64,000 bases of DNA. Source: Harringtonia aguacate. Its lineage: Eukaryota > Ascomycota > Sordariomycetes > Ophiostomatales > Ophiostomataceae. Shown here one piece after another: positions 47,323-58,683 of this stretch. Position 1 is the first letter of the stretch; every line of letters starts with the position of its first letter. A program made the position numbers and the translations under genes. Under the pieces are notes generated by a model. The model did no database searches. It worked only from the letters and a program-made list of their open reading frames with translations, and was not told the DNA's origin. Location of the stretch: the NCBI GenBank assembly GCA_014183095.1, contig JACCPH010000007.1:558001-622000 (forward strand). Direction: 5' to 3'.

Positions 47323-50300
47323 ATTGGCGACCGGCCATCGGCCATTGGCCATTGCCCACTGAATTTGCTCGTGCTAATTGCGGATCACCAACTGATGCTG
47401 CTGATTGACGCTGGCTAACCGCACGATCTCAGATCTGCGGCCAGATGAGCGACAGCATGACCACGGCTGTGTAAGATGCTATGAGGGAAACGAGCACGGG
47501 GCAACACTCCGAGTATCGCACATAGTGTGTTCATGCATTTTACGGATATGTCGTGCAAGTTGCAAGTAGAGAGACGTGTGAGGGCGTCGCGCGACGGAGC
47601 CCCATTTCGCGCTTCTTGGTTGGCGGTCCCGAGCAGCAGCCAGCGGTGGATTTGTCCTCGCTAGCAGGGCAACCCAGGACCCGCCAGCCGGGATCAGGGG
47701 TGATCGAGCGATTGAGTGCACACACACGGCTTTACCTGCTACGCCGTGCCATTTATTAGTGTACATGGAAAATAGTGCAGCGACGGCCACTTCACTCCGC
47801 TTCTGTCACTTTTGTGTCGGATGCAGGCTCAATCAAAATTTGACAGACACGCCTGCGCGACCAAGTTCCTCGCGGACACCTGCTCGCTCTCGGGCTATGC
47901 GCATTGCTCGGTTCTCCATGGTCAGGCAACTCCTGCTGCATCCGCCAGGAGGGCTGTTCCAGCTCATTTCGACTGCCTCCGTTCCTTTTTCGACGCCTGT
48001 CAGAACTCCACCAGTCCATCGCGGTTCTGTCCGGGGGGTGGCCTGCTTTTTGACGTTCTTTCGCTTGCTGGGCTGCTGTTTTTTTCTTTCTCTGGCCCTT
48101 TGATTCCATTCGGTCCCATCGTGTGCCATCGTGTCCGGTTCCGTCTTTTGCCTCTGTGGTCTTTGGTCTCTCTCTCTCTCGCTCGCTCGCTGGTCTGTTC
48201 TGCGAGGAGCAAGCAGGTGAAGGCGTCTTTCCGAAATGCACGTTCCCCAAGGCCCTCGCTCTGTCCCTAGCTCGACGCCATCTCTCTCTCGTCGGCCACG
48301 GACTCACCGTCTTTCCGCCTGGCCGTCTGTGCTCACACCCGAGGCCCTATCATGGCCCTAGGACTTAGGCTTTGGCCCTAGGCCCTATACCGTCCTAAAC
48401 CGCCCTTTACTGCTCTCGTACGGCACAGCCGCCCTAACGGAGTCTAAGCAAGGCAAGTCCAGGCTCTTGTCCCAACGTGTTCCCAGCTTCCGTCCCAACC
48501 AGCCGCTGGGGCCGGGCCATCCATCGTTCCGTCTGCGCCTGTGCGCGCTTCCTGGCTGGCTCGCCTGCGACTCTTTGTAATAATACTCGTACTCATAGTA
48601 ATAACGAGTAATACGATACGAGTGCTCGTTAGCTAGCTAGGGTCGGAACCGTCCGCGTCTTTAACCGTCCGGCTCCAGCGCACCATTAGGTCTCCGTTTC
48701 GCTTCCTCTTCCCTGATGCCGGCTTTGCCCTCTCGCTGCACTGACCTTGCCTTTCTTGCGCTGGGCTCAACGCTCTCCTTGCGACGCTGCCCGTCATTGT
48801 ACACAGTAGCTAGGGCCGTGCCTGCGTTCCGGTCGACATGCCGGCCTCTTCCCGGTGTTGCTGCACGAGTCTTTCCACGAGTCTTTCCGGCTGCCACCGT
48901 ATTTTTCCTTGGAGGTTTCGTTTTTTTTTAATCTTTTTTTTTCTCCTACCGCTGGTACCAGCGTTCTATTTTTGCTTTTTTCTGCTTGGTCTTGCCCCCC
49001 CCCCTTATTCGTGTGTTCATCTCCCGTACTCTCATATCACATTCCAGTGTTGGATCTCCTTCGGAGGCAGCACCCTAAAATGTCTCACGTTTGGTGGAGC
49101 TGCAGCGAACGACCTTGGACGGTGTCTCGTAAGTACGGACGCTCTGCGAGTACGAGTACCCGGTACGAGTACTCGTAAACGACAATGGGCTTGGGGCTGC
49201 TTGGCTGCTGGGATCCCTGCTCGCCGGCTTGCTATATGCCGTGCCGTGACCTGTCCTCTGTGCGTCACAGCTCCTGATGTGCCGTCCGTACGGACGCTAA
49301 GTGAGCAAACTGGCAGATGGCTCGCGCCTGCCTGCGGCGGCCCTGCGGCTGCCCTGTGGGTGCCCCTGCAGCGGGCCTGCGGCTTGCTTCCCTGTCTGTC
49401 TTCCGCCCCCCATCGCGCCTGCCCTCTCTGCGAGCACTCGTACATACTCGTACATACCCGTACCTGCTCCGTGCATGCCTGCATGCCTGCATACCTGCAT
49501 GTCTGCATGCCTCCTGCCAGCTCCATGCAATTCATCTGGTCGCGCTAGCCCTCCCAGCCTAACAGCCGCGGGTGGGGGGGGTTCCATCCTCTCTGCCAGA
49601 GGTAAACTCGCGAGCGAGCTAAGAGCTCCTCCGAGAGCTGCCCTCCGACCCCCGTCCACACTTGCGCAGGTACTATAGGAGTAGCATCGGTGTCTTCCGA
49701 TGTACCCTCTAGTCCCTCCGACCCCTGCCCGGCCGCGTTTCTGCACGGTCGCCCCCCTGCCTTGCCTTGCCCGATGTACACCTCGGGTACAAGCAGATAC
49801 ACCCACACCCTCCTAGCCAGACATCTTGCATGTCCCTGGCTCTCTTTCCCCGTGTCTTCCATCCCCTTCTCCTGCCCCTCCGCCTGCCTGCGCCTGTGGA
49901 ATTGGAAATACGTCTGGGCAGGTGTCTGCTGGGGGGAGGTCCTCTGTCTCGACCAAGATCTCCCCAGCCGCCATGGCCTCCCAGGCGATTGGTTCTCAGA
50001 GATCCATGTCCATCTTTCTTTGCCATCCTCCTCTCCTTGTCCGTCCCCCCCCCCCCTCCTTCCCCTTCACCCCCTCCAGTTTTGATATATACTTGCCCTC
50101 TGTATCTCTTTTGTGTAAGCCGAGCTTGGTCTCAAGATCTTTCCTCTGTTCCCTCCGTCACTCCCTCTTGGAAATGTAATATATTAAGCCCCAACAACAA
50201 ATATAACTTCAGCCATATTTTGCAACTCTGAGCTCTGCCTCCCTCCATTCCTTCTGTTGTCCATCATTCCTTGACTCTCCTCCCTGGTGACGTCTATACC

Positions 50301-50602
50301 TGGACTGCTCCGGTTCGGTTCGAAGCCAGCATCTTTCTTTTCTGTCGGCCGCATCGCCGCTCTCGGCCAGCATCGCAGCCGCCACGGCCACGGATCTGCG
50401 CAACACTGTCGACACTCTCGCATTGGCGACTGCCAGCCAACATCATCCACGCTCTCTGATCATAGAATCACGTCCGGTACCACCACCGGGCCTCAACACC
50501 GGCAAGCTGGCACTCGCAGCACAGCCCCCGGACCCTCCGCACTGGGCCCGTTGGACGCAGACGCAGCCGAGTCCGCATTATGTGCTCCTGGATACACCGT
50601 CA

Positions 50603-52953
50603 ATGATGGCCTACGACTCGCGGTCGGCAAAGCAGCAGGAGCCGAGCCAGCCGTCTCTCCATCAGCAGCAGCAGCAGCTTCCGCCGCCGCTCTCTTCGTC
50701 ATCTGACCGCTCCGGCATCATGGCCACGGCCTCGCCCTACATGATGGGTGGTGGCTCGCCGTATGCCTCATCGCCGGCCATGTCGGCCCGGATGTCCGTC
50801 GGACCGGCATCTACACAGATTCCGGCGACCACAGGTCCAGCTGTCACGGCGTCGCCCATCACCTCCATGCCCGCCATCCCGTCGATTCCTTCGCTGCCGT
50901 CTACGTACCAGCAGCACGCGCCGCCACCGCCGCCGCCGCCGCCACCGCCCTCCTCGCTGTTGAGCAGCACGGGCATGGCGCCGCCGTCGGTCGCCCGCGT
51001 GCTCCCGTCCTCGATGTCACCGCAGCGGCCGCCTCTGCGGGCGACCTTTTCGACCGGCGACATTGACGAATTCCCCCGGCGGCTCAGCACGGCCTCGGAG
51101 CCTCCGCGACGCCGCTCTGAGCGTCTCAACGTCAAGTCGTCTCTGCCGTCGCCACCCCAGGCCTTCTCGCCCAAGCCCCCGGCACCACCTGTCCACTCCG
51201 GCCCGGCCTCGAAGACGCCTGCTACCGACATCTTCCGGCCGCAGTTCTCGACGCAGGTCGACATCCTCATGCGCACCATCCAGTCCAAGGCGGACGGCTC
51301 GTCCGAGTCGCTCGAGCTGCAGCAGCAGAACTCGCCGTCGGAATCGCACCAGCAGCAGAATTCACCATCGGAGCCGCGCGACCAGGAGTTCGACCAGTCC
51401 GCCATGGCCAACGTGTCGCAATCTCCCTTCTCCGTCCAGGCAGGCCCGTCGCCGTCGACATCTTATGTGAGTCTGGGCCCTGAACCCTGGGCCGTGGGCC
51501 TCTTGCCAGCTTTGGCCGTTCGAGTTCCCTGCTGACCGTCCAGGACGACGAGGGCGTCGAGCCATCGGCGAAGCCGTTTGCCTGCATCTTTCCCGGCTGC
51601 ACGATGAAGTTCTGGCAAAAGACACATCTCGACATCCACCGCCGCTCCCACACGGGCGAGAAGCCATATGTATGTCTGACTTGACGTGTCTCTGTATCCG
51701 GAGGAGAAACTTGCGCTCTAACTGTTATTACCAGGTCTGCAGCTACAAAGAATGCGGCGCCCACTTCTCCCAGCTGGGCAACCTGCGAGTGCGTATTTCC
51801 CATCTCCTACTTCTAGATGTTCACATCATTTGCTGACCGTGATCTCCAGACCCACGAGCGCCGACACACCGGTGAGAAGCCGTTCTGCTGCGACAAGTGC
51901 GGCAAGTTCTTCGCCCAGCGCGGCAACCTCAAAGCCCACGTCCGGACACATCTGCACTTGCAGCCGTACGAATGCCGTCTCGAGGGCTGCACGAAGCGCT
52001 TCACCCAGCTCGGCAACATGAAGGCCCACCAGAACAAGTACCATATCGACGCCCTGCAGATCCTCACTAACAAGTTTGCCGCTGCCGCCAACGGTGACAC
52101 CACGGCCGAGTCGACGATCACCCCCGAAGACCGCGAGCTGTTTGCCTACTTTGCCGGCCTCTACAAGAACAGCAACAAGGGTATCAAGGGCCGCGGCAAG
52201 CACCGCCGTGTACGGCCTATGGTGCCGCGGCTGTCTGTGAGCAGCGACGGCATCACCTCATCCCAGACCTCGCCCTTCTCGCGCCGCAGCCGCTCCGCTC
52301 GCTCCGCCCGGGGCAGCTATAGCAGCCCCCAGTCGCAGGGCATGGTCCAGCCGGGGCCCATGGGACAGGCTCCCATGGTGCCTGCCCCCATGATGCAGCC
52401 TCTGCCGCCACCGTCCTCTTTCCGCTCTCTCGACGGGATGAACGCTGGCGGCGGCCTCAAGATGAGCCCATCCCATGCGCCGCCCCCTTCCGCAGCGGGC
52501 CCCAGTGGCTATCTGCTCTACCATCCGCCTCTGGTGCACCCGCCTCAACCCGGCCCGCCGAACTCGCCGTATGGCACAAGCCTCGGCAAGCTCGTCAATG
52601 GACCTGTTGGTCCCGGCCCCGGCCCCGGCCCCGGCCCCGGCCCCGGCCCCAACGGCAACGACAACGGCAGCCCTGGCGGCTATTCGTCGCACCAGAGCCA
52701 GCAACAATCGCCTCTGCCGCCGGTAGCCTACGGCACGCCTGGCCACCACCACAGCCAGCAGCAGCCGCAGCAGCAGTCACAGCAACAACAACACCAGCAG
52801 CAACAGCAGCCCCTGCCGGGTCTTCCAAGCCAAGCCGGCCACCCTGGCCACCCATCAGCACCCGGCGGCCGGTCAGCATCAGTTGGCAGCTATATGTCTT
52901 ATAACGACGAGCCTGTGCGCAACGGTATGCGCTTCTGCAACAGCGTTTACTGA
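50603..52953 (+). CDS. C2H2 zinc-finger transcription factor, Azf1 type
   Basis: Exons 50603-51466, 51544-51669, 51735-51788 and 51850-52953 give 715 aa; frame closes at each junction. Residues 1-288 are Ser/Pro/Gln-rich with a poly-Pro run. Four adjacent C2H2 fingers follow: C302/C307/H320/H324, C332/C337/H350/H354 (the first two with a four-residue C-C spacing), C362/C365/H378/H382 and C390/C395/H408/H413, linked by HTGEKP. Right after them comes PEDRELFAYFAGLYKNSNKG then IKGRGK, which matches a segment conserved after the fingers of yeast Azf1. The C-terminus is Pro/Gln-rich with a (GGCCCC)n-encoded Pro-Gly stretch. Azf1 binds A-rich sites and controls glucose- and cell-wall-related genes in yeast; the role here is inferred. 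The chosen start is the first ATG in frame; the frame is open to about 50423, so an upstream exon is possible. Confidence 0.88.
52612..52650 (+). repeat. (GGCCCC)n hexamer repeat in the AZF1-type gene
   Basis: About six units encoding alternating Pro and Gly. Confidence 0.9.
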
Positions 52954-54657
52954 GATTGTCTAGAGCTCCAGAGAGTTCTAGAAAGTTCCAAGGAATTCCA
53001 TACACTTTTTTCTCCCCAAGTCCAGAGCCAGTCTGGACTGCTGCATATGAGCGTTTTCGTCTTGCTCTTTTTTACTTTCTTTGGTTTGATTTTTTTTTCG
53101 ATTTCATGATTGCTTTTTCCAAGGGGTTTACGGATTGATTATCTCTTATTGCGAGTTTGTACTCCAAAAGCTGGAGGAATACTGTCGCTTCCGCATTGTT
53201 CGAATAGCCGTCCGTTATTTTCTTGTGTTCTGTTTTGTTTTCCCTTAATTTTTGCTTCCATTTTTCATTTCTTTTTGTTTCTTACCGTTGTATTCACTAT
53301 TTCCTTGTTCTCTTTGTTGTGGTTTTTCTCGCGTTGAATTTCTATGTACGAAAATCAAAAACAAAGGGGGAGACAATACTGCCGGGACAGGTAGGAGAAG
53401 GGAGGGGATCAGGGGTCGGCAAGTTTGCCTGGTAAGGAGGGACCTAATGGCAAAGGAGACCAACGTGGTACGGGCGGAGTTTCATTTGTCTGTTTTTTTT
53501 CTGTTGCTGATTTCATCCTGGAGTCTGCTGGTGTCAAGCACGCCGGGGCATTTATATACGAGTATATGGCTGTGGCAGAGGAATGTCAGTCCCTGTGCAA
53601 CTGGATTTGATTTGTATCTATTTTCGGGGAGGTGTTCAAGCGGCGAATTGGAAAGAACAGAGGTATCGGGTGGAATGGCATGGCACGGAATGGACAAGAG
53701 GGCACGAGGTCATGGAGCCGAAATAGGATCGAAAGCGAGGTCATTCAAAAGAAACCGCCCAGCAACGGTGAAGGCGAAAGCTCACAGCACAAGACAGCAA
53801 GAGACAGCTACGCCATGTGATTGGTTGAAACGGTCGAGCCCCACAAAGACCACTTGCCATAATTGCCTGTCAGAACACGCACAAGACGGCGGCTGCTGCG
53901 CAAATCTCGCCTGCACCACATCAACCTTTTGTTGGCCTTTGCACTGATTCTTTTTTGCATTCATACCGAGCCCGCGAGTCTCTTGTCAATGGGAGCCAAG
54001 GAGTACCAGGGACCACCAGGAAGACTACAGGACTGGTAGGAGGGGTAGAAGGGGCAGAAGGCCGGAAAAACTACCAAAGAGAGTACTTGGGAGTGCTAGG
54101 AACGCTGTCAAGCAGTTGGGAATGCCAGAGGATTGCGATAGAGTGCAAATGGGTATTAGAAGGACTGCACGGCGACCAGGAGGGCAGAAGGACATAGAGT
54201 GCGAGGGACTGACTCCCGCGTCATAGCCAATCACATTACCGTATTTTATGACTAATCATCTAGCAAACTTGTGGCAGGGAGCGTGTTAGTGGTATCTTAT
54301 TTTATACATCCTACATAGCCTTTCAAGCCTTCAACAGGTATGCAACCTCCCCTCATCTGCCCCAGATACTCGCACGATCAGCTATCTTCAGTGGTTGAAG
54401 AATAGTGGGCGAACTGCAAGCTCTGGCCTCTTGGTGCCGGCGCGAGGATAAATGCGAGGGCCGCCTCTGTCCTTTTTCAAACCTGTATCGGTCACGATCG
54501 CGTACAGAGCAACCCGGGTTATCAATGCACACATACGGGCCCATAGTCTTGGGTGTCCAGACAGAGAGGCAAAAGAGAGGTCAACAAAAACATACCTTTC
54601 TTGATTCTGTTTGCTTGTCGCAGGAAAACTGGGTATCTTAGTAGCTGCTGTTGCAGT
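52954..54657. other. intergenic between convergent genes
   Basis: Convergent 3' flanks of the AZF1-type gene and the unrecognised minus-strand gene. T-rich to about 53340; one TACGAGTA at 53557. No gene supportable. Confidence 0.55.
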
Positions 54658-55440
54658 TTAAATAAAATATATATGCGGTAGCCAGCTCAAAATGTTCTTG
54701 GCGGCAAACTGAGGACACATGTATTCATCGTCAAAGCCAGAGAGCGGCACAAAGTCCTTCTTGTCGTTGTCCCAGTGGAGAAGCTCCAGCGTTTCCTTTA
54801 GCGGAGGCATGTTGTCCACCCACGGGGGATCCTCCTCGCGTGCAAGCTCGCCTCGGGTTGCCCACTCGTCAAAGTCTGCCTGCGTCGAGATGGCCGGCGC
54901 GTCTCGTAGAATGCCGCAACCGATGCGGTCGTTAAAGGCCATGCGCAGCAGCCGCGGGACCACGGACACGCAGGCATAGCGTTCGGGGTCGGGATCGCGA
55001 GGGTCGGGGATGTCGCACACAGACCAGACGTCACGGCCAAATGTGCCATTGTGGTACCAGAAGCACTCGAGCTCGTTGCGCATCTCGATGCCCTGGTCGA
55101 GGACTATGTGTTCGTAGATGCGATAGATGGCTTCCAGGGGCGTATCGGTGGCATCGTCGGCACGCGGGCGGTTCAGGAGGGGCAGCTCATAGAACTGTCG
55201 GCGAGCAAGGAGCTCCCGAGGCGGGGGAGGCCGGCCATCGGCGTCTCTGGCGGGCTTGGTGCTGGGCCTGAGCACGATGATGTATCCGGGCGGGCATTCG
55301 CACTCAGGCATCTGAGGCGGCGCTGCTGACTTTTCGTCGTCATCATTGGCCATAGCTCCGGGGGCTCTTCTCCCGAACCGCGGCCATCGAGGCCGTCGCA
55401 AAAGACGACAGAGTCGTCCGCGAGAGGTTCCAGCCTCCAT
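54658..55440 (-). CDS. hypothetical protein, no family recognised
   Basis: Single open frame of 260 codons from ATG 55440. An in-frame ATG at 55353 would give 231 aa starting MANDDDEKSAAPPQ. The first 29 residues are Arg-rich; they could be translated leader or a mitochondrial presequence, so the shorter start is equally plausible. The body looks like a real protein: even amino-acid use, many Asp/Glu/Pro, aromatic residues in conserved-looking blocks (IYRIYEHIVLDQGIEMRNE, FWYHNGTFGRDVWSVCDI, GFDDEYMCPQFAAKNILSW). Codon use is G/C-ending as in the neighbours. No transmembrane segment or catalytic motif is evident. It ends 1.7 kb from the AZF1-type stop and lies 2.3 kb downstream of URM1 on the same strand. 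Confidence 0.7.
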   Translation of the reverse strand: MEAGTSRGRLCRLLRRPRWPRFGRRAPGAMANDDDEKSAAPPQMPECECPPGYIIVLRPSTKPARDADGRPPPPRELLARRQFYELPLLNRPRADDATDTPLEAIYRIYEHIVLDQGIEMRNELECFWYHNGTFGRDVWSVCDIPDPRDPDPERYACVSVVPRLLRMAFNDRIGCGILRDAPAISTQADFDEWATRGELAREEDPPWVDNMPPLKETLELLHWDNDKKDFVPLSGFDDEYMCPQFAAKNILSWLPHIYFI

Positions 55441-57720
55441 GGCCGTTCTGGAGAACGATACGGCGATTTGGAGGAAAAGAGGTAGCGTCGAGTGGAAAGC
55501 TGCGCTAAAGCCTAATTCTCGTAGGCGCTGTGGTATGCGGGGGATGTGAGTTGGCCAAAGCTCGGCGCGTCTGGTTGGTTACACCCCCCGTATTTGAAAC
55601 GGGAGCTAATAGAAGCAAACGCAAGCTCGGAACGGTCAGATATTACGGTGACGTGTGCGGATGTAAGGCATCTTTACAAATATTCGTCTCGTGGCTTTCG
55701 CTGTTGTCTGTGCTCACGTCCTTTGATCACATAACCCCACGTGATTCTTTAACTGCCTCTGTTCTGGCATCGGGAAATAAGATGCATTTGAACACGACAA
55801 AGCCACAAGGGTGCGTTTTCTTGGGACAGAGCTACAGCAACATCACAATGCTTCGAACACAGCCCAACAAGACCACCAAAGTTGAGGAGCAGGCAAGCAG
55901 CGGCTGTCCACTACTCGTATCCATAAGATACATTGGCTTGAGAAGCTGGAAAGCGCTGAGCCGAGCGACCAGCTCCATGCAGCCGGAAAACGCCGAAAAA
56001 CACGACTGATACGAGTCCCATGCAATATAGCGTGACATGTTGGCACGCGGCAGCAAGCGAAGGATGCTACGAGACCAAGGACGTCAGACCGGTGAGGGCT
56101 GAACGTTGCAATGCAGCTGGCAAATTGGGAAGAGAGAGAAGCGAGACAGAGAGAGAGAGAGAGAGAGAGAGGTATCCGCGATGTACAGGTGATGTACTCT
56201 GTAGCGCCAAACCTACGGCATCCTCCAGGCTGGGCACCCCCATCTTGCTCGTAAGATGCAAGCACATCAATCACAGCAGTCACATAGCATGGTCACTCCC
56301 CCCCCCCTCCCCCCTCNTCGCTCGGTGTGATTCATGGGGTGCATGAGGCCACCGAGTGGTGCTCCGTCTTCCATAGAGGAGGGTGTGACGACCCCCTCCC
56401 CCCTCCCCCCCTGCCATACCCGCAATGGCTGCAACGGACGCGAGCACGAGGACTACGTGTACGGATAGGACTCGTGCTAGACGGCTTGGGCTTGCGGGCC
56501 GCTGCGGAACTAGGGCTTGTCAAGGGGGGGGGAGGGAAGTGAGAAAAGAAAAGAAAAAAAAAGCAATCTCTCTCTCTCTCTGACGGCTACGGAATACAGG
56601 CCGCTAGACAGGATGCAGCCTCGGCCTGGTAGGCGACCACTGGTTGTGGGGAAGGGGTTAAAATGGTGCATGGGCACGCACACCGGGCTGCTGCAGGTGG
56701 ATGGCGGCATTAGACGGCAAAAAGGAAAAAGTAAAATAGAGATCCAACATGGTTTTGGCGCCCGCCTCCCGGGACGGGACACGCGGTGCAAGCGAAGGGA
56801 TGAGGAGGAGGGGGGGGACGACCTGGGCCTGTCAGACGTGCAGGGCTGTTTCTCCAAGAACAAAATTACGAAAAACAAATAAAAAAAACGTTCCTGCCGC
56901 ACAAGAGCAAATACTACCCTCCTTTGTCGCACCTTTTTTTTTTTTTTTTTTACGTTCACGCCCACGGACGGGGAGAAGCTGCTCCGGGGGGAAATGTGTG
57001 CTGAAAGGATGACGAAGAGAAGCACAGGACGGAGTAATGACTCCGGGATATGTTTGTTTGAGGATTGCTCGATCTCCAGGCCTTGGGGAGTGGTGGTTTT
57101 CTGCTGTCATGCAATTTCGACATCTCCTGTCATGAGACGATGCTCCCCTGCCCTATTCCTTCCCATTCCTATTTACCTCCCCGACAGATTCCGATCCCGG
57201 TCGAGCAAGCGAGTGTCCCGGTGGGCATCCCGACATGCAAATCATTGAAACAAATTCAGAAAATATCATTTCCTCTTATACGTAATACTCGTACATACAA
57301 AGCGGGCTGTGTGTATGATCGGCTGAATCCAAGATGGCGTATTGCTTGGGGCTGCCCATCTAGATTCGCAAATCGCTCTCATTTTTTTTTTTTTGCACGT
57401 CCCTTCCATCTAGATCTCATCTGTACTCGTATGTGGTAACTGACTGGTCTTTTGCAGAAGGTATCCGCCGTTCAGACCCCTTTCCCCTCCCCCTTCCCCC
57501 CGTTCGCATCTGCCTTTCACCTCTGTGGCAAAACGCCGATGGCCAGCCTTGGGAATGATCTGCCTGGTCACGGTGCCCGAGGCAAGCTGAGCCACACAGG
57601 TCCCCTGAGCCACAAGAGCCACAAACGGGGGGCAGGACTGGAACTCGCGGCGGGCTGGCCAGGAAAGTAGGAGAAAGGCTCGCAGGGTCGCAGAGTGTGA
57701 AAAATCTGCAACCCCCGCGC
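55441..57720. other. intergenic between URM1 stop and the hypothetical gene start
   Basis: 2.3 kb of mixed sequence with a (GA)n run at about 56149-56171, C/G homopolymers near 56298-56315 and 56524-56533, a single N at 56317, a T16 run near 56935 and TACGAGTA motifs at 55912, 57286 and 57424. Open frames here lack codon bias. Confidence 0.55.
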
Positions 57721-58285
57721 CTAACCGCCATGGAGCGTGGACACAAACAGAATGTTGTCGCCGCGCTGCACCTCGTAGGCCTCCTCACCCTCGAGTTCCC
57801 AGTCGGCGTCGTTGATGAGCACCAGTATGCCGGGGCGGCTGGCGTTGGTCAGCACAGTGGAGGCATAACACCAAGACCAAAGATGAAAAAAAGAAAAAAA
57901 AAGAGAAAAAAAGAGAAAAAAAACTGAAAAAAATATGAAATAGAAACCACCCACAGGTGGTCCTCCAGCACAAACAGCTCCTTGCGGCTGTCCTGCATCA
58001 CGCTGCTGCAGAGGTGCTGGATGAGAAAGCCCACCGACGCCGGCTGCCCCACGGCGTCCTTGGCCGGCAGCGCGACGTCGTGGCGCCGCTGGTCGGCAAA
58101 GAGCATCTCGAGGCCGCCGCTGTTTTGCAAGGCGAGCGCAGGGTCAGCCGTCAGCCACAGCCATCAATAGAGAGAGAGAGAGATGCGCAAGAACGCGATG
58201 GAAGAAGGGGGTCGTACGTGAACTCGACAACGACGGGTATCGTGTCTGCGGCGGACCCCGCGCTGGCTGCCGCCGGATCGCTCAT
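57721..58285 (-). CDS. URM1: ubiquitin-related modifier 1 (sulfur carrier and protein modifier)
   Basis: Minus-strand exons 58285-58218, 58119-57955 and 57838-57721 give 116 aa. The markers are VVVEFTGGLEMLF at the start of the beta-grasp fold, HDVALP, then LRPGILVLINDADWEL across the second junction, and the C-terminal STLHGG; the terminal Gly-Gly is the site of thiocarboxylation. Intron 2 (116 nt) carries a long pyrimidine run on the sense strand. Urm1 is activated by Uba4 and donates sulfur for 2-thiolation of the wobble uridine U34 of tRNA Lys, Glu and Gln; it also conjugates to proteins. It is divergent from ELP2, with 398 bp between the start codons. Donors GTACGA and GTGGGT are acceptable, not strong; the protein match supports them. 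Confidence 0.95.
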
Positions 58286-58683
58286 GGCTGTCAATCAGCT
58301 GGCGACGGCGAGCGATGGAGGCGTGGAATGATCCTGCCGGGCTGTAGATGTTGACAGCCGAAAAAAAAGAACGAAAAAGAAAAGAGAAACAAAAATACGA
58401 AAAAGTAATCAAGAACGCAGTTTCTGCATGCAAGATACTGTCGTCGGTTTTGACCCAAACGGAAACTGCGAATGAGACAAGTAGGGCAGGCTTTGCACGC
58501 CAGCCAATCACAACGCGCGCCTCGCTGGCCATTTGGAGCAGTCGATTTTTTCAGCGGCAGTCGCAGACTCGACATGAAAGATGTGTGTTTGGTGACATAT
58601 TTTTTTTTTATTTTTAAAATTTGTTTTCATTTTTTTGATATCCTGAGAAATTTTTGCTTTTCTTTTCTTTTTTCTTCTCATCC
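58286..58683. promoter_or_regulatory. divergent promoter URM1 / ELP2 with CCAAT box
   Basis: 398 bp between the two start codons. It contains a CCAATCACA box (CCAAT at 58504-58508), an A-rich stretch at about 58360-58410 and a T-rich tract at 58598-58675 just before ELP2. A single shared promoter is plausible; the sequence does not prove it. Confidence 0.6.

Larger units (their letters stand above)
34024..50602. other. 16.6 kb region with no supportable gene, rich in simple repeats and TACGAGTA motifs
   Basis: Between FLX1-like and AZF1-like genes, both on plus. Base composition is mixed rather than AT-rich, with no transposon ORFs and no sustained codon bias. It holds microsatellites, short tandem repeats, G/C homopolymers up to about 20, a 95-N gap and 21 copies of TACGAGTA or its complement. 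CCAAT boxes near 44156 and 44195 suggest a possible promoter but no ORF with family similarity follows. The right end (about 49600-50600) is pyrimidine-rich and probably the AZF1 promoter or leader. A noncoding RNA cannot be excluded. Confidence 0.5.

Noticed and set aside
50315..50326. GGTTCGAAGCC resembling a tRNA B box
   Set aside because: The bases around it cannot form a T-arm stem and no A box or acceptor stem is found upstream.
55530..56009. 159-codon open frame on plus upstream of the hypothetical gene
   Set aside because: No codon bias, no recognised motif, begins at a non-ATG codon; probably promoter DNA.
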